Both the position numbers and the translations under genes were made by a program. Source: Glycomyces algeriensis (lineage in GTDB: Bacteria > Actinomycetota > Actinomycetes > Mycobacteriales > Micromonosporaceae). From it: a stretch of DNA of 64,000 nucleotides. The stretch is taken from assembly GCF_027622855.1 (NCBI RefSeq), contig NZ_JAPZVR010000003.1:335148-399147 (forward strand), given 5' to 3'. Below, in pieces: positions 52,334-61,834 of this stretch; positions within the stretch are counted from its first letter, which is position 1; each line of letters opens with the position of its first letter. The notes beneath the pieces are model-generated. The model did no database searches and had not been told where the DNA came from. It saw only the letters and a program-made list of their open reading frames with translations.

Positions 52334-53347
52334 ATGACCGTGACCGCGCCTCGACTGCCTGACGCGGCGTTGACGCATTGGGATCTGGGACAGATCTTCC
52401 AGATGCAGCGGGTCCAGACCGGGCTGATGAACCGGTCGTGGCGGGTCGACACCTCGTCCGGGTCGTATCTGCTCAAGTTGTTCCGTGACGTCACCGGACC
52501 TGAGCTGCAGTTCCAGTTCCACGTGCTCCAGACCCTGGGTGGCTCGGGAGTGCCAGTGGTGCTGCCGGTGCTCAGCCGCGACGGGCGGACCACGATCTTC
52601 CTGGAAGGCGAGGAGTTCGGGGTCTTTCCGTGGGTCGGGGGGCGCCACCGGTCGGGGCTGTCGATGTCGCGTGACGCCTGCCGCGACCTCGGGTCGGTCA
52701 TCGGGCGGCTGCACCGGACACTGCATGCCTCGATCCCCGCGGACCGGGCGCCGAAGCCCGAGAATCCGCCGACTACTGAAGCGGCGCTGCAGAAGGTCGA
52801 CCGGCTGCTGGAGCTCGTCGCCGCCGGACGGGGCGACAAGACCGGGTTCGAGGCCATCGCCGAGCAGACGCTGCGGTTGAAGCGGGGCCTGCTGGTTCGG
52901 CTCGGGGACCGCAGGCCGCCGGACCTGCTGCCGCAGTACACGGGTTACACGCACGGGGACCTGCACCCGCACAACGTCCTGCACGGGCCCGACGACCGGA
53001 TCTCGGCGATTCTCGACTGGGACCGATTGGTGGTCTCGTCGTATGCGCGGGAGATGGCCAGGGCCGCGGTGTTCTACTTCACGTACGGCGACGAGCGCGG
53101 GTTGGACTGCGACCGGATCCGGGCGTTCGCCGGCGGGTACCGGTCGGTCTTCGATGTCGGGGAGCCCGAGATCGGGCTGGCCACGCACCAGTTGTGGTGG
53201 GACCGGCTGACCGACAACTGGGTCATCGAGTGGCACTACGTACGGCACAACTCCGCGTGCGACCACCTGCTGCCGGGCCAGACCGGGCTGGTGAAGTGGT
53301 GGACCATCCACTACTCGCAGGTGGAGCAGGCCCTGATGGGCCGCTGA
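52334..53347 (+). CDS. Aminoglycoside phosphotransferase-fold kinase
   Basis: The ATG at 52334 gives 337 residues. The APH/choline-kinase fold shows TGLMNRSWRVDTSSGSYLLK with the ATP-binding Lys, the catalytic loop YTHGDLHPHNVL near residue 205, and AILDWDRL with the metal-binding Asp. Members phosphorylate antibiotics, choline, homoserine or other small alcohols; the real substrate cannot be told. It is the first backbone gene after the tRNA-Leu and lies 44 bases before the C45 gene on the same strand. Confidence 0.87.
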   Translation: MTVTAPRLPDAALTHWDLGQIFQMQRVQTGLMNRSWRVDTSSGSYLLKLFRDVTGPELQFQFHVLQTLGGSGVPVVLPVLSRDGRTTIFLEGEEFGVFPWVGGRHRSGLSMSRDACRDLGSVIGRLHRTLHASIPADRAPKPENPPTTEAALQKVDRLLELVAAGRGDKTGFEAIAEQTLRLKRGLLVRLGDRRPPDLLPQYTGYTHGDLHPHNVLHGPDDRISAILDWDRLVVSSYAREMARAAVFYFTYGDERGLDCDRIRAFAGGYRSVFDVGEPEIGLATHQLWWDRLTDNWVIEWHYVRHNSACDHLLPGQTGLVKWWTIHYSQVEQALMGR

Positions 53348-53391
53348 GAAGTCACTGGCTTAACGCTATCGCCTTTGTCACAATGGGTTTC

Positions 53392-54489
53392 ATGACTTCA
53401 CTTCCGCTTCTGCACCTTCAGGGCAGCCCGCACCACCGGGGTCTGCAGCACGGCGAGGAACTGCGGGAGGCGATCGCCGCCAACGTCGCGGTCTACCGCT
53501 CCCGGATGCTGACATCGGGAGTCCCGGAGAACGAGCTCGCCTCGCGATCGCAGCGGTTCCTGGAGCAGTTCACCCGGTACGACGCGTCGTACCGCGAGAC
53601 CATGGACGGCATCGCGGAGGGCTCGGGGCAGGACCTCCTGGACATCACGCTCTTGAACGCCCGGTACGAGCTGCTGTACAGCGCCTGGAGCGAGTTCGGG
53701 CGCCCCACGGCCGACGGGATCCGGTCCGAGTGCACCTCGTTCGGCGGCGCCGACGGTGCGTTCGTCGCATCGGGGACGCAGATCGGGCAGAACTGGGACT
53801 GGTTCACCGGTGTTGAAGGGGCCCTGCTGCAGTGGGAGCACGGCGACACGACGGTGATCGGGTTCACCGAGGCCGGCGTCGCCGGGGCGAAGATCGGGCT
53901 CAACAGCGCCGGGATCGGCTTGTGCATCAACGGGCTCGGCGCTTCTATCGACGACTGGCGCCTCGACACGGTGCCGTTCCACCTCCGGACGATGCGGGTC
54001 CTGCAGTCCACGAGTCTCGCTGAGGCCGTTGGCCATGCGGTGGCACCGCGGCCGGCCTGCTCGTCCAACTTCTTCATCGGCAGCGCCGCAGAGGGGGTGC
54101 TCACGGTGGAGGCGTCTCCGGTGGGTTCGCGGGTCATCTACCAGGAGGGCACTGCTCCCTTGGTGCACGCCAACCACTTCCGGGATCCTGAAGCGCTCGG
54201 GGTCCACCAGAGCTGGCTCGAGACCGGCCGGGTCTCCACGTATCACCGGTGCGACCGGATGGAGACGCTGCTCGCCAAAGAGTCGCCGGTGTCGGCGGAG
54301 CGGCTGCACGCCGCGATGCGGGACCACGAGGGCGGGCCGCTGGGCCTGTGCCGGCATCCCGTTGCGACCGATCCCGTTGAGCTGCAGACGCACACGGCGC
54401 TCGCCGCGCACCTGGAGCTCGACGCGAAGCGGTTCTCCTACACGTGGGGCCCGCCCTGCGAATCGGAGTTCGCGACGGTGAGTCTCTAG
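53392..54489 (+). CDS. C45 family (acyl-CoA:6-APA acyltransferase-like) Ntn hydrolase
   Basis: The ATG at 53392 gives 365 residues; an ATG nine bases upstream is also possible. The protein has HLQGSPHHRGLQHGEELREA at the start and the autoproteolytic nucleophile in GIRSECTSFGGADGAFVASG split around Cys, then GQNWDWF, GLNSAGIGLCINGL and HANHF, as in C45 peptidases. Relatives hydrolyse or transfer acyl groups after self-cleavage before the Cys. The stop codon lies in the CTAG next to a MITE-like insertion. Confidence 0.85.
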   Translation: MTSLPLLHLQGSPHHRGLQHGEELREAIAANVAVYRSRMLTSGVPENELASRSQRFLEQFTRYDASYRETMDGIAEGSGQDLLDITLLNARYELLYSAWSEFGRPTADGIRSECTSFGGADGAFVASGTQIGQNWDWFTGVEGALLQWEHGDTTVIGFTEAGVAGAKIGLNSAGIGLCINGLGASIDDWRLDTVPFHLRTMRVLQSTSLAEAVGHAVAPRPACSSNFFIGSAAEGVLTVEASPVGSRVIYQEGTAPLVHANHFRDPEALGVHQSWLETGRVSTYHRCDRMETLLAKESPVSAERLHAAMRDHEGGPLGLCRHPVATDPVELQTHTALAAHLELDAKRFSYTWGPPCESEFATVSL

Positions 54490-54653
54490 GGGGTGTTTGA
54501 GAAGTCCCGGCGAGTCGGTATCCGAGTCCATTCGTTCGCTCGCAAGGCGGAGGGGCCTTCGCATACCGGTGTTGTATGCGAAGACCCCGACAACGCAGCG
54601 AGCGGGCGCATGGGCCGGATAGCGGCCGGCAGGGCTACTCGAACACCCCCTAG
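54486..54653. mobile_element. MITE-like element with CTAG flanks
   Basis: A 160-base element (54490-54649) has inverted ends GGGGTGTTTGAGAAGTC and GGGGTGTTCGAGTAGCC (14 of 17 bases equal) and is flanked by CTAG on both sides (54486-54489, 54650-54653), a 4-bp duplication of the YTAR type used by IS5. Inside is a 10-bp hairpin (54557-54566 with 54574-54583). It encodes nothing. The CTAG copies provide the stop codons of both convergent neighbours. Confidence 0.75.
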
Positions 54654-55459
54654 CGAGGCGTCGCCTGGGACAGCTCCCAGCAGGCCACCGCCGTCGCAGC
54701 GGCGACGTTGAGCGAGTCGACGCCCGCGTGCATGGGGATGACGACCGTGCGGTCGCACGCGTCGAGCGCGGCGGCCGTCAGGCCGGGGCCTTCGGCGCCG
54801 AACATCAGGGCCGGGCGCTTGCGCTCCTCGGCGCTGACCTGGCCGATGTCGATCGCACCGCGCGAGGGGCTCAGGCCGTGGAGCGTGAACCCGGCGTCGC
54901 GGACCTGGGCGAGGCCGCTGGGCCAGGGCTCGAGGTAGGCGTACGGCACCGCGAACACCTCCCCCATGCTCACGCGCACGCTCCGGCGGTACAGCGGGTC
55001 GGCGCAGTCGGGGGCGAGCAGGACGCCGTCGAAGCCGAGACCTGCGGCGACTCTGAAGATGGCGCCGATATTCGTATGGTTGTTGAGGCCTTCGAGGACG
55101 ACGAGGCGGTTGACGCCCTGCAGGAGCTCGGCCGGCGCGGGGAGCTCCTTGCGGTGGAACGAGGCCAGCGCGCCGCGGTGGACGTGGAAGCCCGTGACCG
55201 ATTCGAGGAGGTCGGGCCCGGCGGTGTAGCAGGGGGCGTCCTCGGCGAGGTGCGCGAGCTGGTCGGCGCGTTTGGCGTCGATGAGCATCGAGCGCATCCG
55301 GTAGCCGGCGCGCAGGGCCCGGCCGATGACCTGGTGGCCTTCGGCGATGAACAGGCCGTGGGGCTGCTCGAAGCGGGTCCGGAGGGCGAGGTCGGTGAGG
55401 GCGCGGTAGTCGCTGAGGCGCTCGTCCTCGGGGTCGTGGATGTGGATGGCGTCGGGCAC
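54650..55459 (-). CDS. TrmH/SpoU-family RNA methyltransferase
   Basis: This 269-residue SPOUT enzyme starts at a GTG. An N-terminal RNA-binding part (HGLFIAEGHQVIGRALRAGY) is followed by the knot: LVVLEGLNNHTNIGAIFRVA (motif 1 with the Asn and Arg), ALMFGAEGPGLTAAAL (motif 2) and VVIPMHAGVDSLNVAAATAV (motif 3). It uses S-adenosylmethionine to make 2'-O-methyl ribose in rRNA or tRNA; some relatives give thiostrepton-type resistance. The stop codon lies in the MITE flank. Confidence 0.92.
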   Translation of the reverse strand: MPDAIHIHDPEDERLSDYRALTDLALRTRFEQPHGLFIAEGHQVIGRALRAGYRMRSMLIDAKRADQLAHLAEDAPCYTAGPDLLESVTGFHVHRGALASFHRKELPAPAELLQGVNRLVVLEGLNNHTNIGAIFRVAAGLGFDGVLLAPDCADPLYRRSVRVSMGEVFAVPYAYLEPWPSGLAQVRDAGFTLHGLSPSRGAIDIGQVSAEERKRPALMFGAEGPGLTAAALDACDRTVVIPMHAGVDSLNVAAATAVACWELSQATPR

Positions 55460-55487
55460 CCGGTGATTCTGCCTTATCGCACGTGAA

Positions 55488-55523
55488 ACGCCCCCGGGCG
55501 GCCGTCAGGCCTCCCGGGGGCGT
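55488..55523 (-). terminator. Terminator of the SPFH gene
   Basis: ACGCCCCCGGG (55488-55498) and CCCGGGGGCGT (55513-55523) form a perfect 11-bp stem 22 bases after the SPFH stop codon. Confidence 0.75.
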
Positions 55524-55544
55524 CACGTCGTACTGGGCCGGACC

Positions 55545-56576
55545 CTAAGCCGGCGCGGGCGGGAGCTCGTCTCGCTTCTTGCCTTCGCCGATGTCCTGGA
55601 CCTCGCGGGCGGCCTGCTGTGCCGCCTCAAGGGCCTGGGCGGCGGAGTCGTCGAGCTCGAGCGCGCTGGCGTCGATCTCGACCTCTTCGTCCGAGTCCGT
55701 GCTCTCGGTGATGCCGCCGAGCGCGTTGCCGATCCCGCCGAGGGCCTTGGTGAGTTCGGCCGGGACGACCCAGACCTTGTTGGCGTCGCCCTGGGCGATC
55801 TTGGGGAGGGTCTGGAGGTACTGGTAGGCCAGGAGCCGGTCGGTGGGCTTGGCCTTGTGGATGGCCGCGAACACGGTCTGGATGGCCTTGGCCTGGCCGT
55901 CGGCGCGCAGGACCTCGGCGTCGCGGGCGCCCTTGGCGCGCAGGACCTGGGACTGCTGCTCGCCTTCGGCGTTGAGGATCGCGGCGCGCTTGGTGCCTTC
56001 GGCGTTGAGGATCGCGGCGCGGCGGTCGCGCTCGGCGCGCATCTGCTTCTCCATGGCGTCGCGGATGCTCAGCGGCGGTTCGATGGAGCGCAGTTCGACG
56101 CGGGTGACCTTGAGGCCCCACTTGTCGGTGGCCTTGTCGAGCTCGGCGGCGAGGCGGGCGTTGATCTCCTCGCGGCTGGTGAGCGCCTTCTCGAGGTCGA
56201 GGGAGCCGACGACGTTGCGGAGGGTGGTGGTGGTGAGCTGCTCGACGCCCGCGAGGTAGTCGTCGATGTTGTACACGGCCGCGGTGGGCTGCGTGATGAT
56301 GTAGTACAGGACCGTGTCGATCTGGACGCCGAGGTTGTCGGCGGTGATCACGCTGGAGGGCGGGAAGTTGACGACGCGCTCGCGGAGGTCCACTTTGGCG
56401 CGGACATTGTCGACGAACGGCACCAGGAGCCGGGGCCCGGGTTCCAGGGTGCGACGGTACTTGCCGAGGCGTTCGATGATGTAGTTCCACTGCTGGGGAA
56501 CGATCTTGATCGATCGGAAGAGCACGATGATGAAGAAGAACGCGACTATCAGCAGCAGTACGCCAACGGGATCCAT
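55545..56576 (-). CDS. SPFH/Band 7 membrane scaffold protein
   Basis: This 343-residue protein has one N-terminal membrane helix (GVLLLIVAFFFIIVLFRSI), a Band 7 domain at about 25-200 (VPQQWNYIIERLGKYRRTLE, EINARLAAELDKATDKWGL) and a coiled coil with NAEG repeats (AAILNAEGTKRAAILNAEGE). The acidic tail carries SDEEVEIDASALELD. It is QmcA/stomatin-like and probably organises membrane microdomains. The upstream gene encodes the usual partner NfeD. Confidence 0.92.
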   Translation of the reverse strand: MDPVGVLLLIVAFFFIIVLFRSIKIVPQQWNYIIERLGKYRRTLEPGPRLLVPFVDNVRAKVDLRERVVNFPPSSVITADNLGVQIDTVLYYIITQPTAAVYNIDDYLAGVEQLTTTTLRNVVGSLDLEKALTSREEINARLAAELDKATDKWGLKVTRVELRSIEPPLSIRDAMEKQMRAERDRRAAILNAEGTKRAAILNAEGEQQSQVLRAKGARDAEVLRADGQAKAIQTVFAAIHKAKPTDRLLAYQYLQTLPKIAQGDANKVWVVPAELTKALGGIGNALGGITESTDSDEEVEIDASALELDDSAAQALEAAQQAAREVQDIGEGKKRDELPPAPA

Positions 56577-56633
56577 GGTGTTTCAGCCTCCAGTGGTGTG
56601 GGATCGGCGGGCATTCACTTGGCTCGGTGCTCG

Positions 56634-56711
56634 TCTGCTTCCAGACGATGCGGCAAGGCTATACGGGCACGTCCAGTGGGCTCTGCCGGTCAGCTCTGCT
56701 TCCAGACGATG
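56634..56711. repeat. 17-bp direct repeat at the 3' end of the NfeD gene
   Basis: TCTGCTTCCAGACGATG occurs at 56634-56650 and again at 56695-56711. The right copy is the last coding part of the NfeD gene, the left copy lies in the gap to the SPFH gene. It suggests a tandem micro-duplication of the gene end. Confidence 0.7.
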
Positions 56712-57136
56712 ACGGTGGCTCCCTTGATTTCTACCACTGTCACGCGGTCGCCGGGTTCCAGCAGCTGGTCGGGCTCGAGGGGGTAGGCGGTCCAGTTGTC
56801 GCCGGCGATCTCGACGAGGCCGCCGGAGTGGTCGACCTTCTCGATGACGCGTGCTTCGGCGCCTTCGATGGCGCGGGTGCCGAACGAGCGGGGGGTCTTG
56901 TCGGCGCCGGTGTCGCTTTCGAGGGCCTGCTTGAGGAAGGGGCGCAGGCCGAAGATGGAGGCGACGGAGCCGGCCCCGAAGAGCACGGCCTGGAGCCAGA
57001 AGGGGGCGCCGAGGGAGGCGCCGATGCCGGCGAGCACGGCGCCGACGCCGACCATGGCCAGGACCAGGGTGCCGGTGAAGAGTTCGATGGCGCCGAGGAC
57101 CACAGCGGCGATGATCCAATAGAAGACGGGTTCCAC
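56690..57136 (-). CDS. NfeD-like membrane protein
   Basis: This 148-residue short NfeD protein (GTG start) has three membrane helices (FYWIIAAVVLGAIELFTGTL, LVLAMVGVGAVLAGIGASLG, WLQAVLFGAGSVASIFGLR) and an OB-fold domain ending (ARVIEKVDHSGGLVEIAGDN, LLEPGDRVTVVEIKG). NfeD and SPFH proteins are functionally linked, and their genes are adjacent here. Confidence 0.92.
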   Translation of the reverse strand: MEPVFYWIIAAVVLGAIELFTGTLVLAMVGVGAVLAGIGASLGAPFWLQAVLFGAGSVASIFGLRPFLKQALESDTGADKTPRSFGTRAIEGAEARVIEKVDHSGGLVEIAGDNWTAYPLEPDQLLEPGDRVTVVEIKGATVIVWKQS

Positions 57137-57180
57137 AGCTCAAGCATGTCATGCGGAGGCGTCTCGCGGTGATTACGGGC

Positions 57181-57212
57181 CGGGCCCGCGTCCTGGTGGG
57201 GACGCGGGCCCG
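57181..57212 (-). terminator. Terminator of the ferrochelatase gene
   Basis: CGGGCCCGCGTCC (57181-57193) pairs perfectly with 57200-57212 around a six-base loop, eight bases after the ferrochelatase stop codon. Confidence 0.8.
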
Positions 57213-57220
57213 GTGCGTGT

Positions 57221-58264
57221 TCAGCGGCTCCGGTGCTTCTCCGGGGCCGGGGGCCTGCGGGCGGGGCAGCAGCCCTCGACCGTGGGGTCCCAGACCGGGA
57301 GCTTGCCGAGGCGCTGCAGGGGCGCGCCCTGGACGCGTTCGGCGACGAGGTCGCGGAACATGCCGACGATGTCGGCGACCTCGGGCGTGCCCGCCCGGAG
57401 GTAGCGCAGGCCCAGCTCGGCGGCGGTGTCCTTGGCCTCGTTGTCGAGGTCCCACAGCACTTCGATGTGGTCGGAGAGGAAGCCGACGGGGCTGACCACG
57501 ACGGTGTCGACGCCTTCGCCGGCGAGGACCTTGAGGTGGTCGTTGATGTCGGGCGCGAGCCAGGGCATCGACGGCGGGCCCGAGCGGGACTGCCAGACGA
57601 CGTCGATCGGCCCGGCCCAGCCCGCCTGCCCGGCGACGAGCGCGGCGGCCTCGTTGACCTGGTCGGAGTAGCGGGCGCCTTCGGGGCCCGAGCACTCTTC
57701 GGCGACGCTGGGGATCGAGTGGGCGGTGAAGACCACGCGGGTCCTCGACTGGTCCTCGATCTGGCCGAGGCTCCGCTTGAGCTGCTCGGCGAAGCCGCCG
57801 ACGAAGCCCGGGTGGTCGAAGAAGTGCCGGACCTTGTCGATCGCCGGCGCGGTGTCGCCGACGGCGGCGCGGGCGGCGTTGATGTCCTCCACGTACTGGC
57901 GGCACGAGGAGTACGAGCCATAGGCGCTGGTGCACAGGGCGAGGGCGCGCTTGACGCCGTCGCCGGTCATCTGGGTGACCGCGTCGACGAGCATCGGCGG
58001 CCAGTTCCGGTTGCCCCAGTAGATCGGCAGGTCGATGCCGCTGATGCGGAACTCCTTGCGGATCGCCTCGAGGACTTCGCGGCACCACTGGTTGATCGGC
58101 GAGATCCCGCCGAAGTGGTAGTAGTGCTCGGCGACCTCGGCGAGGCGCTCGTCGGGGATGCCGCGGCCGCGGGTGACGTTGCGCAGGAACGGCAGCACGT
58201 CTCCGGGGCCCTCGGGGCCGCCGAACGAGACGAGCAGGACGGCGTCGTAACCGTTCATTGTCAT
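57221..58264 (-). CDS. cpfC: Coproporphyrin ferrochelatase
   Basis: This 347-residue enzyme inserts iron into coproporphyrin III in the actinobacterial haem pathway. It shows AVLLVSFGGPEGPGDVLPFL at the start, IYWGNRNWPPML, CTSAYGSYSSCRQY, VFTAHSIPS with the catalytic His, and PVGFLSDHIEVLWDLDNEA with the catalytic Glu. Cys residues in the CTSAYGSYSSC segment and the C-terminal GCCPAR fit the [2Fe-2S] cluster known in actinobacterial enzymes. It begins 10 bases after inhA, so the genes are one operon. Confidence 0.93.
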   Translation of the reverse strand: MTMNGYDAVLLVSFGGPEGPGDVLPFLRNVTRGRGIPDERLAEVAEHYYHFGGISPINQWCREVLEAIRKEFRISGIDLPIYWGNRNWPPMLVDAVTQMTGDGVKRALALCTSAYGSYSSCRQYVEDINAARAAVGDTAPAIDKVRHFFDHPGFVGGFAEQLKRSLGQIEDQSRTRVVFTAHSIPSVAEECSGPEGARYSDQVNEAAALVAGQAGWAGPIDVVWQSRSGPPSMPWLAPDINDHLKVLAGEGVDTVVVSPVGFLSDHIEVLWDLDNEAKDTAAELGLRYLRAGTPEVADIVGMFRDLVAERVQGAPLQRLGKLPVWDPTVEGCCPARRPPAPEKHRSR

Positions 58265-58274
58265 GGCGGCTCCG

Positions 58275-59057
58275 CTACTGTTCGGTGCGCTCGACCCCGA
58301 CGGCGTGGAAGCCGCCGTCGACGTGCAGGATCTCGCCGCTGGTGGCCGGGAAGAGGTCGGACAGGAGCGCCGCGCAGGCCTTGGCGACCGGCTCGGAGTC
58401 CGTCAGGGACCAGCCGAGCGGGGCGCGCTTGGTCCAGGCCTCTTCGAAGGCCTCGAAGCCGGGGATGGACTTGGCGGCCATGGTGCGCTGCGGGCCCGCG
58501 GACACGAGGTTGACGCGGATGCCCTTGGGGCCCAGGTCGCGCGCGAGGTAGCGGTTGGCGGACTCGAGGCCGGCCTTGGCGACGCCCATCCAGTCGTAGA
58601 CGGGCCAGGCCTGGCTGGCGTCGAAGGTGAGGCCGACGATGGAGCCTCCGTTCCCCATCAGCGGCAGGCAGGCCGTGGCGAGGGCCTTGTACGAGAAGGT
58701 CGAGACCTGCAGCGCGGTCGCGACGTCCTCCCACGGGGTGTTGAGGAAGTTCCCGCCGAGCGCCGACGGCGGGGCGTAGGCGATGGCGTGCAGGACGCCG
58801 TCGATGCCGTCCACGTGCTCGCGGACCTTCGCCTCGAGCCCGGCGAGCTGCTCGGGGTCGGTGGCGTCGAGTTCGATGACGGGGGCGGGGGTGGGGAGCT
58901 TCTTGGCGATCCGCTCGACCAGGGACATGCGCCCGAAGCCGGTGAGGATCACTTCGGCGCCCTGCTCCTGCGCGTACTTGGCCACGCCGAAGCCGAGGGA
59001 CTGCTCGGTGATCACCCCGGTGATGAGCAGTCGTTTGCCGTCCAAGAATCCAGACAT
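58275..59057 (-). CDS. inhA: Enoyl-ACP reductase InhA/FabI
   Basis: From the ATG at 59057 (GGAGG upstream) the protein has 260 residues. It reduces the trans-2-enoyl chain in fatty acid synthesis II with NADH. Visible are LLITGVITEQSLGFGVAKYA (the FabI-type cofactor site), LDATDPEQLAGL, AIAYAPPSALGG, LTFDASQAWPVYDWMGVAKA with the catalytic Tyr and Lys six apart, and RVNLVSAGPQRTMAAKSIPG. The order fabG-inhA-ferrochelatase is the one known from mycobacteria. Confidence 0.95.
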   Translation of the reverse strand: MSGFLDGKRLLITGVITEQSLGFGVAKYAQEQGAEVILTGFGRMSLVERIAKKLPTPAPVIELDATDPEQLAGLEAKVREHVDGIDGVLHAIAYAPPSALGGNFLNTPWEDVATALQVSTFSYKALATACLPLMGNGGSIVGLTFDASQAWPVYDWMGVAKAGLESANRYLARDLGPKGIRVNLVSAGPQRTMAAKSIPGFEAFEEAWTKRAPLGWSLTDSEPVAKACAALLSDLFPATSGEILHVDGGFHAVGVERTEQ

Positions 59058-59108
59058 CTGTTCCTCCGTCGTTATTCGTGCTTGCAAATACTGGGGCCCG
59101 TGTGGGGG

Positions 59109-59825
<717 letters not shown>

Positions 59826-59920
59826 TCAAGTTTCTTTGTACGAAGCCACCGACGATCGTAGCGACGGACCCCTACTGGTGCGAAGGGGCCTTCACACACC
59901 GTGTGGCACTCGCCTCAGGG

Positions 59921-60871
59921 TCAGGTGAGGCGGGAGGTCCAGGCGAGGCTCAGGCCGGCGGCTGCGAACAGCAGGATCATGGCGGTGCCGATGAACCACT
60001 GGGAGATGTCGCGGGCGATGGTCTGGTGGGCGAGCGAGGACTCCATGTCTTCGTAGACCGACCGGAGCTGCTCGGCGCTGAACGCCTCGTAGAAGGTGCC
60101 GCCGGTGCCTTCGGCGAGCTGGGCGAGGGCCTCGCGGTCGACGGGGACCGAGACGAGCTCCTGGTCGAGTTCGATCACGCCCTCGTCGGTGCCGAACGCG
60201 ACCGTGGAGACGGGGATATTCGCGGCGGCGGCGGCCTCGGTGGCCTCCTCGACGGTGCGCCCGGCCGTGCGGTAGCCGTCGGACATGAGCAGGACGCGGG
60301 CGGGCGGGAGCGTGCCGGACTCGTCGGCGGGCACCTGCTGCACGGCCTGCAGCGAGGCGAAGACCGCCTCGCCGGTCGCGGTGGCCTCAGCGAGGGTGAG
60401 GCCGAGGATCGCGGAGGCGACACTCGCGTGGTCCTTGGTCGGCGGCACGTTGACCGAGGCGAACCCGGCGAAGGAGACGAGGCCGACGTTGTACTCCTCG
60501 GGGAGGTCGTTCACGAACCCGGCGGCGGCCTCCTTCGCGGCCTCGATCCGGGTCGGCGACACGTCTTCGGCCATCATGGACAGTGAGACGTCGATGGCGA
60601 GGATGATCGTGGCCCGCTCCTGCGGCTCGTCGACGTCGACCGCGGGGCGGGTCATGCCGCCCACGAGCACGGCCAGCGCGATGACGAGGAGCCCGGCCGG
60701 GAAGTGGCGGCGCCAGCCGGGGACCTTCGGTACGAGCTTGGCCAGGAGCGAGGCGTTGGCGAACCTGACGGCGACCCGCTTGCGGGCGAACTGGGCCCAG
60801 ACGTAGACCGCGGCGAGCGCGGCGACGGGGATGAGCGCCAGGAGCCACATCGGTTCGAGCAGGCGGATCAA
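59921..60871 (-). CDS. VWA-domain membrane protein (BatA-like)
   Basis: This 316-residue protein has two N-terminal helices and one C-terminal helix around a von Willebrand A domain with an intact metal site (AIDVSLSMMAEDVSPTRIEA, LLMSDGYRTAGRT). It is the third gene of the MoxR-DUF58-VWA operon. In other bacteria such MoxR-VWA pairs act as chaperones for membrane or periplasmic complexes and in stress resistance. Confidence 0.92.
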   Translation of the reverse strand: MIRLLEPMWLLALIPVAALAAVYVWAQFARKRVAVRFANASLLAKLVPKVPGWRRHFPAGLLVIALAVLVGGMTRPAVDVDEPQERATIILAIDVSLSMMAEDVSPTRIEAAKEAAAGFVNDLPEEYNVGLVSFAGFASVNVPPTKDHASVASAILGLTLAEATATGEAVFASLQAVQQVPADESGTLPPARVLLMSDGYRTAGRTVEEATEAAAAANIPVSTVAFGTDEGVIELDQELVSVPVDREALAQLAEGTGGTFYEAFSAEQLRSVYEDMESSLAHQTIARDISQWFIGTAMILLFAAAGLSLAWTSRLT

Positions 60872-60922
60872 CGGTTCTCCTTGGTGTCGTTGGAAAGCGC
60901 AGTGTTCGGCAGCTCGGGAGTG

Positions 60923-61834
60923 CTAGCGGTAGGCGGCGAGGTGGCGGCGCTGGGCGATGAACGCGGCGATGTCGCGCAGCCAGTCCGAGCCGGTCGAGAG
61001 GCGCAGGTGGGACGCGCCGCCGGAGCGGATGCCCGCGGCGATGCGGCGGCGTTGCTCGGCGGCGGCCTCGGCGTAGCGGGCGCGGAAGCGGGCGTTGCCG
61101 GTCTGGACCTCGACCGTGGCGCCGGTCTCGGGGTCCATCAGGTCGAGGACGCCGACGTCGGGGAGGGCGAGCTCGGCGGGGTCGAGGACTTCGACGCAGA
61201 GGACCTGCTGGCGGACGGCGAGGCGGCGCAGTTCGCGGGGCCAGTCGCTCGGATCGTCTTCGTCCTCCAGGAAATCGGAGATGACGATGGCGAGGCCGCG
61301 GCGGCGGGCGTGGCGGCGGGTCTTGTCGATGAGTTCGGCCAGGTCGCCGGCGCCTTCGCCGCGCGGGAGGGCGGTGACGGTGCGCAGGAGCGAGCGGGCG
61401 CCGCCGCGGCCGGGGCGCGGCGGGATGGCCTTCGCGGGGCCGCCTTCGGTGACGACGGCGCCGATGCGGTTGCCGCCGCGTCCGGCGAGGTAGGCGAAGG
61501 CGGCGACGGCGCCTTCGGCGAGTTCGCGCTTGAGCATGCCGACGGTGCCGAAGTCGAGGCTGGGCGAGAGGTCGACGGCGAGCCAGGTCTCGAGTTCGCG
61601 GTCGGCGATGGTGGTGCGCACGTGCGGGACGGTGGTGCGGGCGGTGACGGGCCAGTCCATGCGGCGCACGTCGTCCCCGGCGCGGTACTCGCGGGCCTCG
61701 CCGGGTTCGGAGCCGGCGCCGGGCAGCAGGCCCAGGTAGTCGCCGTGCAGGAGGCCGTCGAGGCGGCGGGTGACGTTGAGCTGCAGCCGGTCGAGGGCGC
61801 GCAGGTCGTGTTCCGCGGGTGCCGTGGGGATCAC
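60923..61834 (-). CDS. DUF58 domain protein
   Basis: This 303-residue protein starts at a GTG that overlaps the moxR stop as GTGA. The DUF58 signature is YRAGDDVRRMDWPVTARTT, followed by a degenerate VWA-like fold (LAVDLSPSLDFGTVGMLKRE, GLAIVISDFLEDEDDP). DUF58 proteins are almost always coded between a MoxR ATPase and a VWA protein, as here. It has no membrane helix. Confidence 0.92.
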   Translation of the reverse strand: MIPTAPAEHDLRALDRLQLNVTRRLDGLLHGDYLGLLPGAGSEPGEAREYRAGDDVRRMDWPVTARTTVPHVRTTIADRELETWLAVDLSPSLDFGTVGMLKRELAEGAVAAFAYLAGRGGNRIGAVVTEGGPAKAIPPRPGRGGARSLLRTVTALPRGEGAGDLAELIDKTRRHARRRGLAIVISDFLEDEDDPSDWPRELRRLAVRQQVLCVEVLDPAELALPDVGVLDLMDPETGATVEVQTGNARFRARYAEAAAEQRRRIAAGIRSGGASHLRLSTGSDWLRDIAAFIAQRRHLAAYR

